Source: Amycolatopsis sp. NBC_01480
GTDB lineage: Bacteria; Actinomycetota; Actinomycetes; Mycobacteriales; Pseudonocardiaceae
DNA length: 64,000 bases
Assembly (NCBI RefSeq): GCF_036227205.1
Contig: NZ_CP109442.1
Location: 3,968,001 to 4,032,000 of the forward strand
Reading direction: 5' to 3'
Part shown: positions 21,185 through 29,864 of the stretch, piece by piece
Position numbering within the stretch: position 1 is the stretch's first letter
Layout: each line of letters begins with the position of its first letter
Notes under the pieces: model-generated
What the model was told of the DNA's origin: nothing
Databases searched by the model: none
Seen by the model: the letters and a program-made list of their open reading frames with translations, nothing else
Made by a program: the position numbers and the translations under genes

Positions 21185-22492
21185 GTGCTCAGCGCCTTCC
21201 GCTCGGCTCTCGCGACGCCGGATCTACGCAAGAAGATCCTGTTCACGCTAGCCATCGTCGCGGTCTACCGGATCGGTGCCGCCATTCCGGCACCCGGGAT
21301 CTCGTTCTCCGCAGTCCAGGCCTGTAGCTCTCAGGCGGACCAGCAAGGCGTCTACCAGCTGCTGAACCTGTTCAGCGGCGGGGCGCTGCTGCAGCTGTCG
21401 CTGTTCTCGACCGGCATCATGCCGTACATCACGGCGAGCATCATCATCCAGCTGCTCACCGTGGTCATCCCGCGGTTCGAGGAGCTGAAGAAGGAAGGCC
21501 AGTCCGGCCAGAACAAGCTGACGCAGTACACCCGGTACCTGACGATCGCGCTGGCGATCCTGCAGGCCACCGGCGTCGTCGCGCTGGCCGACCGCGGCAC
21601 CCTGTTCCAGGGCTGCCAGCAGCACATCATCCCGGACAACAGCGTCTACTCGCTGGCGATCATCGTCTGCACGATGACCGCGGGCACCGCCGTGATGATG
21701 TGGCTGGGCGAGCTGATCACCGAGCGCGGCGTCGGCAACGGCATGTCCGTGCTGATCTTCCTGAACATCGCGGCCCGCATCCCGTCCGAGGGCGCCAACA
21801 TCCTGAGCAACGGCGGCGGCGTCGCCCTGGTCATGATCTGCATCTTCGGCCTGGTGATCATCGCCAGCGTCATCTTCGTGGAACAGGGCCAGCGCCGGAT
21901 CCCGGTGCAGTACGCCAAGCGCATGGTCGGCCGCCGGATGTACGGCGGCACCTCGACCTACCTGCCGATCAAGGTGAACCAGGCCGGTGTCATCCCGGTC
22001 ATCTTCGCCTCGTCGCTGCTCTACCTGCCGCAGCTGCTCAGCCAGCTCATCGGCGACCCGAACAGCAACTCCGGCTGGCAGTCCTTCATCCAGAACTTCG
22101 TGGTCAACCAGAGCAGCTGGGTGCACGTCCTGCTCTACTTCGCGCTGATCATCTTCTTCACGTACTTCTACATCACGATCACGTTCAACGTGGACGAGCG
22201 TGCGGACGAGATGAAGAAGTTCGGCGGCTTCATCCCGGGCATCCGCCCCGGGCGTCCCACCGCGGAATACCTGAGCTACGTCCTCGGCCGGATCACCCTG
22301 CCGGGCTCGCTCTACCTGGGCATCATCGCGATCCTCCCGAACTTCTTCCTGTCCCTCACCGGCAGCGGGAACAATCAGAACTTCCCGTTCGGTGGCACGG
22401 CTGTGCTGATCATGGTGGGTGTCGGCCTCGACACCGTCAAGCAGATCGAAAGCCAGCTGATGCAGCGCAACTACGAAGGGTTCTTGAAGTGA
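21185..22492 (+). CDS. secY: Preprotein translocase subunit SecY
   Basis: The 435-residue membrane channel has ten helices and forms the SecYEG translocon. The GTG at 21185 ([22 protein letters not shown]) is preceded by GAGGAGG, and upstream codons are unconserved. Landmarks are the plug region [41 protein letters not shown] (helix 2), [16 protein letters not shown], the cytoplasmic loop [10 protein letters not shown] to [20 protein letters not shown], and the C-terminal [15 protein letters not shown]. The stop overlaps the adk GTG (GTGA). Confidence 0.97.
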   Translation: MLSAFRSALATPDLRKKILFTLAIVAVYRIGAAIPAPGISFSAVQACSSQADQQGVYQLLNLFSGGALLQLSLFSTGIMPYITASIIIQLLTVVIPRFEELKKEGQSGQNKLTQYTRYLTIALAILQATGVVALADRGTLFQGCQQHIIPDNSVYSLAIIVCTMTAGTAVMMWLGELITERGVGNGMSVLIFLNIAARIPSEGANILSNGGGVALVMICIFGLVIIASVIFVEQGQRRIPVQYAKRMVGRRMYGGTSTYLPIKVNQAGVIPVIFASSLLYLPQLLSQLIGDPNSNSGWQSFIQNFVVNQSSWVHVLLYFALIIFFTYFYITITFNVDERADEMKKFGGFIPGIRPGRPTAEYLSYVLGRITLPGSLYLGIIAILPNFFLSLTGSGNNQNFPFGGTAVLIMVGVGLDTVKQIESQLMQRNYEGFLK

Positions 22493-23043
22493 CGCGCCTG
22501 GTTCTCGTGGGCCCGCCCGGAGCGGGCAAAGGTACGCAGGCCATCGCCCTGTCCGAGCAGCTGCGGATCCCGCACATCTCGACCGGCGACCTGTTCCGCG
22601 CGCACGTCGGCCAGGAGACCCCGCTCGGCCAGGAGGCCAAGCGGTACCTGGACTCCGGCGAGCTGGTGCCGGACTCGGTGACGAACGAAATGGTGCGCGA
22701 GCGCCTGGCCGAGCCGGACGCCAAGGCCGGCTTCCTGCTCGACGGCTTCCCCCGCAACACCAAGCAGGCCGACGTGCTCGGTGAGATCCTCGCCGAGTCG
22801 GACCTCAAGCTCGACGCCGTGATCCAGCTCCAGGTGCCGGAGGACGTGGTGGTGGGCCGGCTGATGGCCCGCGGCCGCGCGGACGACACCGAAGACGTGA
22901 TCCGCCGCCGCCAGCAGATCTACGTGTCGGAGACCGCGCCGCTGCTGGAGTACTACGCCGACATCCTGATCAGCGTGGACGGAGTCGGCGAGGTCGACGA
23001 GATCTCGGACCGCGTGCTGAAAGCGCTGCGCGACCGCACGTGA
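22489..23043 (+). CDS. adk: Adenylate kinase, short LID type
   Basis: The 184-residue enzyme converts ATP and AMP to two ADP. It starts with GTG inside the secY stop (GTGACGCGCCTG). The P-loop GPPGAGKGT lies near residues 8-16; the AMP-binding segment is [10 protein letters not shown] and [10 protein letters not shown]. The LID is short ([14 protein letters not shown]), without the zinc insert found in longer adenylate kinases, as in other actinobacteria. The secY-adk-map order is conserved. The stop overlaps a GTG of the map reading frame. Confidence 0.97.
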   Translation: MTRLVLVGPPGAGKGTQAIALSEQLRIPHISTGDLFRAHVGQETPLGQEAKRYLDSGELVPDSVTNEMVRERLAEPDAKAGFLLDGFPRNTKQADVLGEILAESDLKLDAVIQLQVPEDVVVGRLMARGRADDTEDVIRRRQQIYVSETAPLLEYYADILISVDGVGEVDEISDRVLKALRDRT

Positions 23044-23069
23044 ATCTCGGAGGATTGCGTGTTCTGCAA

Positions 23070-23864
23070 GTGCTCCGCCGTGGGCGCATGATCGAGGTCA
23101 AGACGCCGGGCGAGCTGCAGGCGATGCGGGCGGCCGGGCTGGTCGTCGCGAAGACGCTGGCCGCCGTCCGGGCCAAGGCGCGGGCCGGGGTCAGCACTGC
23201 CGAGCTGGACGAGCTGGCCGAGCAGACCATCCGTGACGCCGGCGCGGTGCCCTCCTTCAAGGGCTACCACGGGTTCCCGGCGTCCATCTGCGCGTCGGTG
23301 AACGAGCAGATCGTGCATGGCATCCCGTCGGGCAAGCAGGTGCTCGCCGAGGGCGACCTGATCTCCGTGGACTGCGGCGCGATCCTCGAGGGCTGGCACG
23401 GCGACTCCGCCGTGACGCTGGCCATCGGCGAGGTCGGCGAGAAGGACCTGGCGCTGTCCGCCTCCACCGAGCAGGCCATGTGGGCCGGCATCAAGGCGGT
23501 CCGGGCGGGCGCGCGGCTCACCGACATCTCGTTCGCGGTGCAGACCGCGGCCGAGCAGGCGGGCCGCGAGCACGGCATCGAGTACGGCCAGATCGTCGAG
23601 TACGGCGGCCACGGCATCGGCCGCCAGATGCACATGGACCCGTTCCTGCCGAACGTCGGCAAGCCCGGCAAGGGCCCGCGGCTCAAGGTCGGCATGGCGC
23701 TCGCGATCGAGCCCATGCTCACCGGCGGCAGCGGCGAGACGGTGGAGCTCGAGGACGGCTGGACCGTGGTCACCGCCGACGGCTCCCGGGCCGCGCACTG
23801 GGAGCACACCGTCGCGATCACCGAAGACGGCCCCTGGGTGCTCACCGCCCCCGAAGAGGACTGA
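23070..23864 (+). CDS. map: Type I methionine aminopeptidase
   Basis: This metalloenzyme removes the initiator methionine from new proteins. The five metal ligands are visible: Asp in ISVDCGAI, Asp in WHGDSAVT, His in YGGHGIGRQMH, Glu in ALAIEPML and Glu in HWEHTVAI. The start is uncertain: GTG at 23070 (VLRRGRMIEVKTPGEL, 264 residues) is used here, but GTG at 23040 overlapping adk and ATG at 23088 are also in frame. The GGAGG at 23049-23053 does not fit any of them ideally. Two small hairpins follow the gene. Confidence 0.93.
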   Translation: MLRRGRMIEVKTPGELQAMRAAGLVVAKTLAAVRAKARAGVSTAELDELAEQTIRDAGAVPSFKGYHGFPASICASVNEQIVHGIPSGKQVLAEGDLISVDCGAILEGWHGDSAVTLAIGEVGEKDLALSASTEQAMWAGIKAVRAGARLTDISFAVQTAAEQAGREHGIEYGQIVEYGGHGIGRQMHMDPFLPNVGKPGKGPRLKVGMALAIEPMLTGGSGETVELEDGWTVVTADGSRAAHWEHTVAITEDGPWVLTAPEED

Positions 23865-23871
23865 CCCGGCA

Positions 23872-23920
23872 TCGGAGCGCTGCTCCGAACGGGCGGTTTC
23901 CCTCACCTGACCAGGTGTTT
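23872..23920 (+). terminator. Tandem hairpins after map
   Basis: TCGGAGC (23872-23878) pairs with GCTCCGA (23882-23888). A second stem, CACCTG (23904-23909) with CAGGTG (23912-23917), is followed by TTTCCCC. Together they probably end the secY-adk-map transcript. Confidence 0.45.
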
Positions 23921-23996
23921 CCCCAGGTCGGGCCATTTTCCGGCATACTGGAGCCGAGGCGCACCGGCGCCGACTTGTAGCACAGTTACCCCCCGT

Positions 23997-24025
23997 TTGG
24001 GGACGCGACACGTGTTGCGTACACT
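23997..24025 (+). promoter_or_regulatory. Candidate SigA-type promoter of the infA operon
   Basis: TTGGGG (23997-24002), a 17-nt spacer and TACACT (24020-24025) resemble -35 and -10 boxes. The predicted transcript would begin near 24032, leaving a leader of about 157 nt before infA. Consensus matching only. Confidence 0.4.
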
Positions 24026-24188
24026 GTCAAGTCGGCGTACTCATCGCGCCGGTTCCAGCGCGCTCGTGAATCTCGCGGTCAATGGAGTCGGGGTGGAGTG
24101 TGCCGGAGCACCACCCAGGTAAGCAAGGACTCGAGCTCAACCGATCACGCTGTGTGCATCAAGCGTGCATTCAGGGATTGCGGAGGAC

Positions 24189-24410
24189 ATGGCTAAGAAA
24201 GACGGGGCCATCGAGGTCGAAGGCCGCGTAGTCGAGCCGCTCCCCAACGCGATGTTCCGCGTCGAGTTGGAGAACGGCCACAAGGTTCTTGCCCACATCA
24301 GCGGCAAGATGCGGCAGCACTACATCCGCATCCTGCCCGAGGACAGGGTTGTCGTGGAGCTCTCGCCCTACGACTTGTCTCGTGGTCGCATCGTCTACCG
24401 CTACAAGTGA
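24189..24410 (+). CDS. infA: Translation initiation factor IF-1
   Basis: The 73-residue S1/OB-fold protein blocks the ribosomal A site during initiation. The sequence [51 protein letters not shown] and [17 protein letters not shown] is typical and of standard length. CGGAGGAC lies just upstream of the ATG. It heads the infA-rpmJ-rpsM-rpsK-rpsD-rpoA-rplQ run. Confidence 0.98.
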   Translation: MAKKDGAIEVEGRVVEPLPNAMFRVELENGHKVLAHISGKMRQHYIRILPEDRVVVELSPYDLSRGRIVYRYK

Positions 24411-24447
24411 TCACGAAGAGCTGAGAAGAAGCAGGAGAGCAGGAGAC

Positions 24448-24561
24448 GTGAAGGTCCAGCCGAGCGTCAAGAAGATCTGCGACAAGTGCAAGGTGATCCG
24501 CCGCCACGGCCGGATCATGGTGATCTGCGAGAACCTGCGTCACAAGCAGCGTCAGGGCTGA
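24448..24561 (+). CDS. rpmJ: 50S ribosomal protein L36, zinc-binding type
   Basis: The 37-residue protein starts with GTG ([21 protein letters not shown]). Cys11, Cys14, Cys27 and His32 form the zinc site, so this is the C+ form. The ribosome site is AGCAGGAGAC. The gene lies 37 nt after infA. Confidence 0.96.
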   Translation: MKVQPSVKKICDKCKVIRRHGRIMVICENLRHKQRQG

Positions 24562-24670
24562 CCACAGCACTTTCGACCAGAGTGGCTTGACGGCTACACA
24601 CCCTCCCCGCACCTGCCGGGCCGCGCGAGCGGTCCGGTTCACCCCCGGACTTCAGGCCGGGGCCGGGACA

Positions 24671-24690
24671 CCCGGAGCGCAAGCTCCGGG
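24671..24690 (+). promoter_or_regulatory. Hairpin with GNRA tetraloop in the rpsM leader
   Basis: CCCGGAGC (24671-24678) pairs perfectly with GCTCCGGG (24683-24690) around a GCAA tetraloop. It lies in the 206-nt gap between rpmJ and rpsM. In other bacteria S4 represses the alpha operon through a structured leader in this position; whether this hairpin does so is unknown. Confidence 0.4.
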
Positions 24691-24767
24691 CACGACAGGC
24701 GAGTCGGTTCCGGAACCGGACGGGGAGAAGACCTGGAGACGAAACCGAAGAAGGAGCATCAGCGCCA

Positions 24768-25148
24768 ATGGCACGACTCGCTGGCGTCGACCTCCCCCGC
24801 GAAAAGCGGTTGGAGATCGCGCTGACCTACATCTACGGCATCGGCCGTACGCGCTCCAAGCAGATGATCGCCGCCGCCGAGCTGAACGCGGACACCCGCG
24901 TGAAGGACCTCAGCGACGACGACCTCATCAAGCTGCGCGAGTACATCGACGAGAACTTCAAGGTCGAGGGTGACCTTCGCCGTGAGGTGAACGCCGACAT
25001 CCGTCGCAAGATCGAGATCGGCACCTACCAGGGCCTGCGCTGGCGTCGTGGTCTGCCCGTCCGCGGTCAGCGGACCAAGACCAACGCCCGCACCCGCAAG
25101 GGTCCGAAGAAGACGGTCGCCGGCAAGAAGAAGGCTGGCAAGAAGTGA
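24768..25148 (+). CDS. rpsM: 30S ribosomal protein S13
   Basis: The 126-residue protein of the 30S head contacts P-site tRNA and forms bridges to the 50S subunit. Conserved segments are [34 protein letters not shown], the helix-two-turn-helix region, [38 protein letters not shown]. The ribosome site AAGGAG lies upstream. The stop overlaps the GTG of an unrecognised 61-aa ORF (GTGA), instead of leading directly to rpsK. Confidence 0.97.
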   Translation: MARLAGVDLPREKRLEIALTYIYGIGRTRSKQMIAAAELNADTRVKDLSDDDLIKLREYIDENFKVEGDLRREVNADIRRKIEIGTYQGLRWRRGLPVRGQRTKTNARTRKGPKKTVAGKKKAGKK

Positions 25149-25330
25149 GCGTCCAGGGCAAGAAGGTCGTGCAGATGCGTGGCGGCAACCGCCACAGCGC
25201 GGCTTGTGTCTCGCCCAAGGCGCTCTACGCCCGCCCGATGGCGCTGCGCAACCTGTACACCGACGCCGGGTCCATCATCCGGCGCGGTCAGCACGAAGCA
25301 GCCGCCGCTCACCTTCAGAACGCGCGTTAA
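25145..25330 (+). CDS. Unrecognised 61-aa protein inside the alpha operon
   Basis: A GTG inside the rpsM stop (four-base GTGA overlap) opens a 61-codon frame that fills the gap before rpsK. About 85% of codons end in G or C (counted by eye, 52 of 61), as in neighbouring genes. The product is basic, with a single cysteine (HSAACVSP) and no signal or membrane segment. It starts [11 protein letters not shown] and ends [12 protein letters not shown]. No family is recognised. The actinobacterial gene order known to me has rpsK directly after rpsM, so this looks like an extra, translationally coupled small gene. It could also be a chance open frame in an unusually long spacer. Confidence 0.55.
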   Translation: MSVQGKKVVQMRGGNRHSAACVSPKALYARPMALRNLYTDAGSIIRRGQHEAAAAHLQNAR

Positions 25331-25348
25331 CAGGAGAACCCTCAAAAC

Positions 25349-25756
25349 ATGCCACCGAAGTCCCGCACTGCGGCAGGGACCAAGAAGGTCCGCCGTAAGG
25401 AAAAGAAGAACATCGCGCACGGTCACGCGCACATCAAGAGCACCTTCAACAACACCATCGTCTCGATCACGGACCCGACCGGTGCCGTGATCGCGTGGGC
25501 GTCGAGTGGTCACGTGGGCTTCAAGGGCTCGCGTAAGTCCACCCCGTTCGCCGCGCAGATGGCCGCCGAGTCCGCCGCCCGCAAGGCGGCCGAGCACGGC
25601 ATGAAGAAGGTCGACGTGTTCGTGAAGGGTCCCGGCTCCGGCCGCGAGACCGCGATCCGTTCGCTGCAGGCCGCCGGCCTCGAGGTCGGCACCATCCAGG
25701 ACGTGACCCCGCAGCCTCACAACGGCTGCCGCCCGCCCAAGCGGCGCCGGGTCTGA
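25349..25756 (+). CDS. rpsK: 30S ribosomal protein S11
   Basis: The 135-residue platform protein shapes the mRNA exit channel. Conserved segments are [74 protein letters not shown] and the C-terminal [28 protein letters not shown] precedes the ATG. Its own strong ribosome site suggests it does not depend on translation of the small ORF upstream. Confidence 0.97.
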   Translation: MPPKSRTAAGTKKVRRKEKKNIAHGHAHIKSTFNNTIVSITDPTGAVIAWASSGHVGFKGSRKSTPFAAQMAAESAARKAAEHGMKKVDVFVKGPGSGRETAIRSLQAAGLEVGTIQDVTPQPHNGCRPPKRRRV

Positions 25757-25779
25757 GGAACGGGGAGGAGTAAGAAGAA

Positions 25780-26385
25780 ATGGCTCGTTACACCGGCCCC
25801 GCGACGCGTATTTCGCGTCGCCTGAAGGTTGACCTCATCGGCGGCGACCAGGCTTTCGAGCGTCGCCCCTATCCGCCCGGCCAGCACGGCCGCGGCCGGA
25901 TCAAGGAGTCCGAGTACCTCCTGCAGTCGCAGGAGAAGCAGAAGGCTCGCTACACCTACGGCGTGCTTGAGCGCCAGTTCGTCCGGTACTACAAGGAGGC
26001 CGTGCGGCGTCCGGGTAAGACCGGCGAGGTGCTGCTGCAGATCCTCGAGTCCCGGCTGGACAACGTGATCTACCGCGCCGGCATCGCCCGCACCCGCCGT
26101 CAGGCGCGGCAGCTGGTGAGCCACGGCCACTTCCTGGTCAACGGCGTCAAGGTCAACGTGCCCTCCTACCAGGTCTCCAAGTGGGACATCATCGACGTGC
26201 GGCCGAAGTCGTTCGCGATGCTGCCCTTCGTGGTGGCCAAGGAGTCCTTCGGCGAGCGCCCGATCCCGGCGTGGCTGCAGGTCGTCCCGTCCAACCTCCG
26301 CGTGCTGGTCCACCAGCTCCCGGAGCGCGCGCAGATCGATGTTCCGGTTCAGGAACAGCTGATCGTCGAGCTCTACTCGAAGTAG
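25780..26385 (+). CDS. rpsD: 30S ribosomal protein S4, zinc-free type
   Basis: The 201-residue protein is a primary 16S rRNA binder and, in many bacteria, the repressor of the alpha operon. It begins [22 protein letters not shown] without the N-terminal zinc cysteines, so this is the C-minus form. The S4 RNA-binding domain ([32 protein letters not shown]) is intact. GGGAGGAG precedes the ATG. A strong hairpin separates it from rpoA. Confidence 0.97.
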   Translation: MARYTGPATRISRRLKVDLIGGDQAFERRPYPPGQHGRGRIKESEYLLQSQEKQKARYTYGVLERQFVRYYKEAVRRPGKTGEVLLQILESRLDNVIYRAGIARTRRQARQLVSHGHFLVNGVKVNVPSYQVSKWDIIDVRPKSFAMLPFVVAKESFGERPIPAWLQVVPSNLRVLVHQLPERAQIDVPVQEQLIVELYSK

Positions 26386-26406
26386 TCCGGCCCCGGTCGG
26401 ACCACG

Positions 26407-26435
26407 GGCGGCGGCGCCCAGAGTGCGCCGCCGCC
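26407..26435 (+). promoter_or_regulatory. Intercistronic hairpin between rpsD and rpoA
   Basis: GGCGGCGGCGC (26407-26417) pairs perfectly with GCGCCGCCGCC (26425-26435) around a 7-nt loop. It begins 22 nt after the rpsD stop and ends 57 nt before rpoA. It may partly terminate or stabilise transcripts and so set the RNA polymerase to ribosomal protein ratio. Confidence 0.45.
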
Positions 26436-26491
26436 AACGCCATCCCTTCGACGTCATATGGCGGGCGTCGTCTGGAAAGGAACAAGGAACA

Positions 26492-27565
26492 ATGCTGATT
26501 TCCCAGCGGCCGGCTCTCGGCGAAGAGACGGTCAACGAGACCCGCTCCCGGTTCACCATCGAACCGCTGGAGCCCGGCTTCGGCTACACGCTCGGCAACT
26601 CGCTGCGGCGCACGCTGCTGTCGTCCATCCCGGGCGCGGCCGTGACGAGCATCCGCATCGACGGCGTGCTGCACGAGTTCACCACCGTCCCGGGGGTGAA
26701 GGAGGACGTCACCGACATCATCCTGAACCTCAAGGAGCTGGTCGTGTCCTCGGAAGAGGACGAGCCGGTCACCATGTACCTGCGCAAGCAGGGCCCCGGT
26801 GAGGTCACGGCTGCCGACATCGTGCCGCCCGCGGGCGTCACCGTGCACAACCCGGACCTGCACATCGCGTCGCTGAACGGCAAGGGCAAGCTCGAGATCG
26901 AGCTCGTCGTCGAGCGCGGCCGCGGTTACGTTCCGGCCCTGCAGAACAAGCAGGCGGGCGCGGAGATCGGCCGGATCCCGGTCGACTCCATCTACTCGCC
27001 GGTGCTGAAGGTGACCTACAAGGTGGAGGCCACCCGTGTCGAGCAGCGCACCGACTTCGACAAGCTGATCCTGGACGTCGAGACGAAGCCGTCGATCACG
27101 CCGCGCGACGCGGTGGCGTCGTCCGGCAAGACGCTGGTGGAGCTGTTCGGCCTCGCCCGCGAGCTGAACGTCGACGCGGAGGGCATCGAGATCGGCCCGT
27201 CGCCGCAGGAGGCGGACACCATCGCCGCCTACGCGATGCCGATCGAGGACCTGGACCTCACCGTCCGGTCGTACAACTGCCTCAAGCGCGAGGGCATCCA
27301 CACGGTGGGCGAGCTGGTCTCGCGCAGCGAGGCGGACCTGCTCGACATCCGCAACTTCGGCGCCAAGTCGATCGACGAGGTCAAGCTGAAGCTGGTCGGT
27401 CTCGGCCTGGCGCTCAAGGACAGCCCGCCCGGGTTCGACCCGACCCAGGCGGCCACCAGCTACGACGGTGAGGGCTGGTCGGAGAGCGTCACCGGCATCG
27501 GTGGCGGGATTTCGGACGAGGGCCACGACGATGGCCAGGACTACGCAGAGACCGAGCAGCTCTGA
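26492..27565 (+). CDS. rpoA: RNA polymerase alpha subunit
   Basis: The 357-residue subunit nucleates polymerase assembly. The ATG at 26492 ([12 protein letters not shown]) is preceded by GGAAAGGAACAAGG; frames extending further upstream lack conservation. The N-terminal domain has [36 protein letters not shown]. The C-terminal DNA-binding domain is [48 protein letters not shown] near residues 250-300. The last 40 residues are an acidic, Gly-rich tail ([17 protein letters not shown]), as in other actinobacteria. Confidence 0.98.
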   Translation: MLISQRPALGEETVNETRSRFTIEPLEPGFGYTLGNSLRRTLLSSIPGAAVTSIRIDGVLHEFTTVPGVKEDVTDIILNLKELVVSSEEDEPVTMYLRKQGPGEVTAADIVPPAGVTVHNPDLHIASLNGKGKLEIELVVERGRGYVPALQNKQAGAEIGRIPVDSIYSPVLKVTYKVEATRVEQRTDFDKLILDVETKPSITPRDAVASSGKTLVELFGLARELNVDAEGIEIGPSPQEADTIAAYAMPIEDLDLTVRSYNCLKREGIHTVGELVSRSEADLLDIRNFGAKSIDEVKLKLVGLGLALKDSPPGFDPTQAATSYDGEGWSESVTGIGGGISDEGHDDGQDYAETEQL

Positions 27566-27606
27566 GGCTTCACGCCTGGACGCTGTGAGCTGAACTAGGA
27601 GAAACG

Positions 27607-28170
27607 ATGCCCACCCCTACCAAGGGAGCCCGGCTCGGCGGGTCCGCCGCGCACGAGCGGCTGATCCTGGCCAATCTGGCCACGCAGCTGTTCGAGCACG
27701 GCAAGATCACGACGACCGAGGCGAAGGCCCGCCGGGTGCGCCCGCTGGCCGAGAAGCTGATCACCAAGGCGAAGCGGGGCGACCTGCACAACCGCCGTCA
27801 GGTGCAGCGCGTCGTCCGTGACAAGGACGTCGTCCACAAGCTGTTCGCCGAGATCGGCCCGCACTTCTCGGAGCGCGCCGGCGGTTACACCCGCATCACC
27901 AAGACGGTGCCGCGCAAGGGCGACAACGCCCCGATGGCGGTCATCGAACTGGTCGCGGAGCAGACCGTGACGTCGGAGGCCGAGCGGGCTCGCAAGACGA
28001 AGTTCGCGAAGGACGAGGCCGCTCAGGCCGTCGAGGCCGCCCCGGTCGCCGAGGAGACCACTGAGGTCGCCGAGACTGCCGAGGCCGCCACCGAAGAGAC
28101 GACCGAGACCGAAGCCTCGGCTTCGGACGAGGCCGCCGCCTCGGACGACGCGGACGCCAAGAAGGACTGA
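27607..28170 (+). CDS. rplQ: 50S ribosomal protein L17 with acidic Ala-rich tail
   Basis: The 187-residue protein has a normal core of about 120 residues: [48 protein letters not shown], and [12 protein letters not shown]. The remaining 65 or so residues form an acidic Ala/Glu/Thr-rich tail ([39 protein letters not shown]). Such tails are known in actinobacterial L17 and may lie on the ribosome surface near the exit. AGGAGAAACG precedes the ATG. Confidence 0.97.
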   Translation: MPTPTKGARLGGSAAHERLILANLATQLFEHGKITTTEAKARRVRPLAEKLITKAKRGDLHNRRQVQRVVRDKDVVHKLFAEIGPHFSERAGGYTRITKTVPRKGDNAPMAVIELVAEQTVTSEAERARKTKFAKDEAAQAVEAAPVAEETTEVAETAEAATEETTETEASASDEAAASDDADAKKD

Positions 28171-28174
28171 AGTC

Positions 28175-29074
28175 CTGACGGCACAGTCGACACCGGACGA
28201 GCCCGCCACTCCCCACGGGGAGGGCGGGCTCGTTCGTCTGCGCCTGGATGTGAGCTACGACGGCACGGACTTCTCGGGCTGGGCCCGGCAGCCGGGCCGT
28301 CGCACCGTCCAGGGCGTGCTGGAGGAGGCGTTGCAGCGGCAGCCTCCGGGTGCCGCGGTGCCGAAGTCGGTGGTCGTGGCGGGCCGCACGGACGCCGGGG
28401 TGCACGCGACCGGGCAGGTCGTGCACGTCGACGTCGAGCCGCTGCCGCCGGCCACCGCCGCCCGGATTCCCGTGGACGCCAAGGGAATCCCGGACCTGAC
28501 CCGGATGACGGGCCGCTGGAACCGGCTGCTGAACGGTGACGCGAGGGTGCTGCGCGCGCAGGTGGCCGCGCCGGGCTTCGACGCCCGCTTCTCCGCCATC
28601 CGGCGGCACTACCGCTATCGGGTCTCCGACGCTCCCTGGGGCGTGGACCCGTTGCGCCGCAACGACACTCTCGCGTGGGGTCGTCCACTGTCGACGGACG
28701 CGATGAACGAGGCCGCGCAGGCCCTGCTGGGGCTGCAGGACTTCGCCGCGTACTGCAAGCAGCGCGAGGGCGGCACCACGATCCGCGAGCTGCAGCGGCT
28801 CGTCTGGCAGCGCGTGGACGAGCACCTGGTCGAGGTCGAGGTCTCGGCCGACGCCTTCTGCCACTCGATGGTCCGCAGCCTGGTGGGCGCCCTCCTGTTG
28901 GTCGGCGACGGCCGCCGCGGTGGCGACTGGCCCGCCGAAGTCCTCGCGAGCGGCGTCCGGGACAGCGCCGTCGCGCCGGCCCACGGGCTCACCTTGACGG
29001 CCGTGGACTACCCGCCGGACGCGGAGCTGGCCGCGCGCGCGGAGCAGACGCGGAACGTGCGAACCTCGTCCTGA
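28175..29074 (+). CDS. truA: tRNA pseudouridine(38-40) synthase TruA, probable CTG start
   Basis: The enzyme makes pseudouridine in the tRNA anticodon stem. The catalytic Asp is in AGRTDAGVHATGQVVH; RFSAIRRHYRYRV and FCHSMVRSLVGALLLVGDGRRG are conserved. The first ATG/GTG/TTG in frame is the GTG at 28250, which would remove the first beta strand (LVRLRLDVSYDG). The frame is open upstream into rplQ, and a CTG at 28175, four bases after the rplQ stop, would give (M)TAQSTPDEPATPHGEGGLVRL. I favour that start, for 299 residues; the alternative is 28250 with 274 residues. A hairpin lies between the two candidate starts. Confidence 0.85.
   Translation: MTAQSTPDEPATPHGEGGLVRLRLDVSYDGTDFSGWARQPGRRTVQGVLEEALQRQPPGAAVPKSVVVAGRTDAGVHATGQVVHVDVEPLPPATAARIPVDAKGIPDLTRMTGRWNRLLNGDARVLRAQVAAPGFDARFSAIRRHYRYRVSDAPWGVDPLRRNDTLAWGRPLSTDAMNEAAQALLGLQDFAAYCKQREGGTTIRELQRLVWQRVDEHLVEVEVSADAFCHSMVRSLVGALLLVGDGRRGGDWPAEVLASGVRDSAVAPAHGLTLTAVDYPPDAELAARAEQTRNVRTSS
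28199..28231 (+). promoter_or_regulatory. Near-perfect hairpin at the 5' end of truA
   Basis: GAGCCCGCC (28199-28207) pairs with GGCGGGCTC (28223-28231), and CTCCCC (28209-28214) with GGGGAG (28217-28222), leaving only an A bulge and an AC loop. It lies 28 nt after the rplQ stop. It could attenuate transcription between rplQ and truA or lie within the truA coding sequence if the CTG start is used. Confidence 0.5.
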
Positions 29075-29078
29075 CAAC

Positions 29079-29117
29079 GAAAAGCGGGTGGGCCCCTTGA
29101 GGACCCACCCGCTTTTC
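29079..29117. terminator. Bidirectional terminator between truA and the minus-strand T7SS genes
   Basis: GAAAAGCGGGTGGG (29079-29092) pairs perfectly with CCCACCCGCTTTTC (29104-29117). The A- and T-rich ends make it an intrinsic terminator in both directions. It lies between the converging truA and the first T7SS gene. Confidence 0.8.
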
Positions 29118-29144
29118 CGTGTCCGGAAGTTTGCCCGAAAGGGC

Positions 29145-29864
29145 TCAGTCGCCGCGGCGGACCGGGCCGAGCAGCTGCTGCTCCTTCTGCGTGGTGACCA
29201 GGCGCAGCGGCCGCCACAGATTGCGGCCCAGCGCCACCACCTGGTCGTCCTTCAGCGTGGTCAGCTGGCGCATCATCTGCGGCGGCAGGCGCCAGATGCG
29301 GGCGGCCAGCTCGGCCTGACCGGCGGGCAGCCGCTGCATCAGCACGAGGTCGGCGGCGTTCGCCGTGGCGCCGGCCTGCGGGTGCAGGTACGGCAGCACG
29401 TACACGGTGGTCTGCCAGGACGAGCGCGGCGGGAACAGGTCCTGCGGCGTCGGCCCGCCGTCGGTGACGACCAGCAGCGGCGCGTCCTCCGACGGGCGCG
29501 GCAGCTCGACCGGCGACAGGCGGCGGATCTGCACCAGCGGGGAGGGCCGCCCGTCGCGGTCGCCCGCGGCCTGGGGGAGCACCTGCCAGGCCGCCGGACG
29601 CCCGGTGGCCACGACCACCCAGGCGCCGACGGCCATCGCGCGCATGGCCACCTGGCGGGCCAGGTAGAGCCCGCCGACGAGCACGATGCGGGTCGGGGTG
29701 GAGCGCAGTGCCGAGATGGTCAGCGGCTCGCCCTTGAGGCCCGAGCCGAGCACGATGCCGCCGCGGTCGCCCGAGGGGCTGATCGCGTCGAGCATCGCGG
29801 GGTCGACGGTGAACTCCGGCGCCACGCCGGCGTTCTGCCCGGCGTCGCGAAGGCGGGTACTCAT
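29145..29864 (-). CDS. Conserved-looking T7SS-locus protein of unknown function, 239 aa
   Basis: The 239-residue soluble protein has no signal peptide or membrane helix. Gly-rich turns ([46 protein letters not shown]) look like a Rossmann-type or nucleotide-binding fold, but no catalytic motif was identified. The ATG overlaps the eccE stop by four bases (ATGA), so it is translated with EccE and probably works with the secretion machinery, perhaps at the EccE cytoplasmic face. It is the last gene of the minus-strand pair. Confidence 0.7.
   Translation of the reverse strand: MSTRLRDAGQNAGVAPEFTVDPAMLDAISPSGDRGGIVLGSGLKGEPLTISALRSTPTRIVLVGGLYLARQVAMRAMAVGAWVVVATGRPAAWQVLPQAAGDRDGRPSPLVQIRRLSPVELPRPSEDAPLLVVTDGGPTPQDLFPPRSSWQTTVYVLPYLHPQAGATANAADLVLMQRLPAGQAELAARIWRLPPQMMRQLTTLKDDQVVALGRNLWRPLRLVTTQKEQQLLGPVRRGD

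Larger units (their letters stand above)
23865..24188 (+). promoter_or_regulatory. Gap between map and infA: hairpins and infA promoter region
   Basis: The 324-nt gap first holds two hairpins ending the map transcript, then an AT-richer stretch with the candidate promoter TTGGGG-17 nt-TACACT (23997-24025). The leader after it, about 160 nt, contains no gene. CGGAGGACAT forms the infA ribosome site. Confidence 0.45.
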
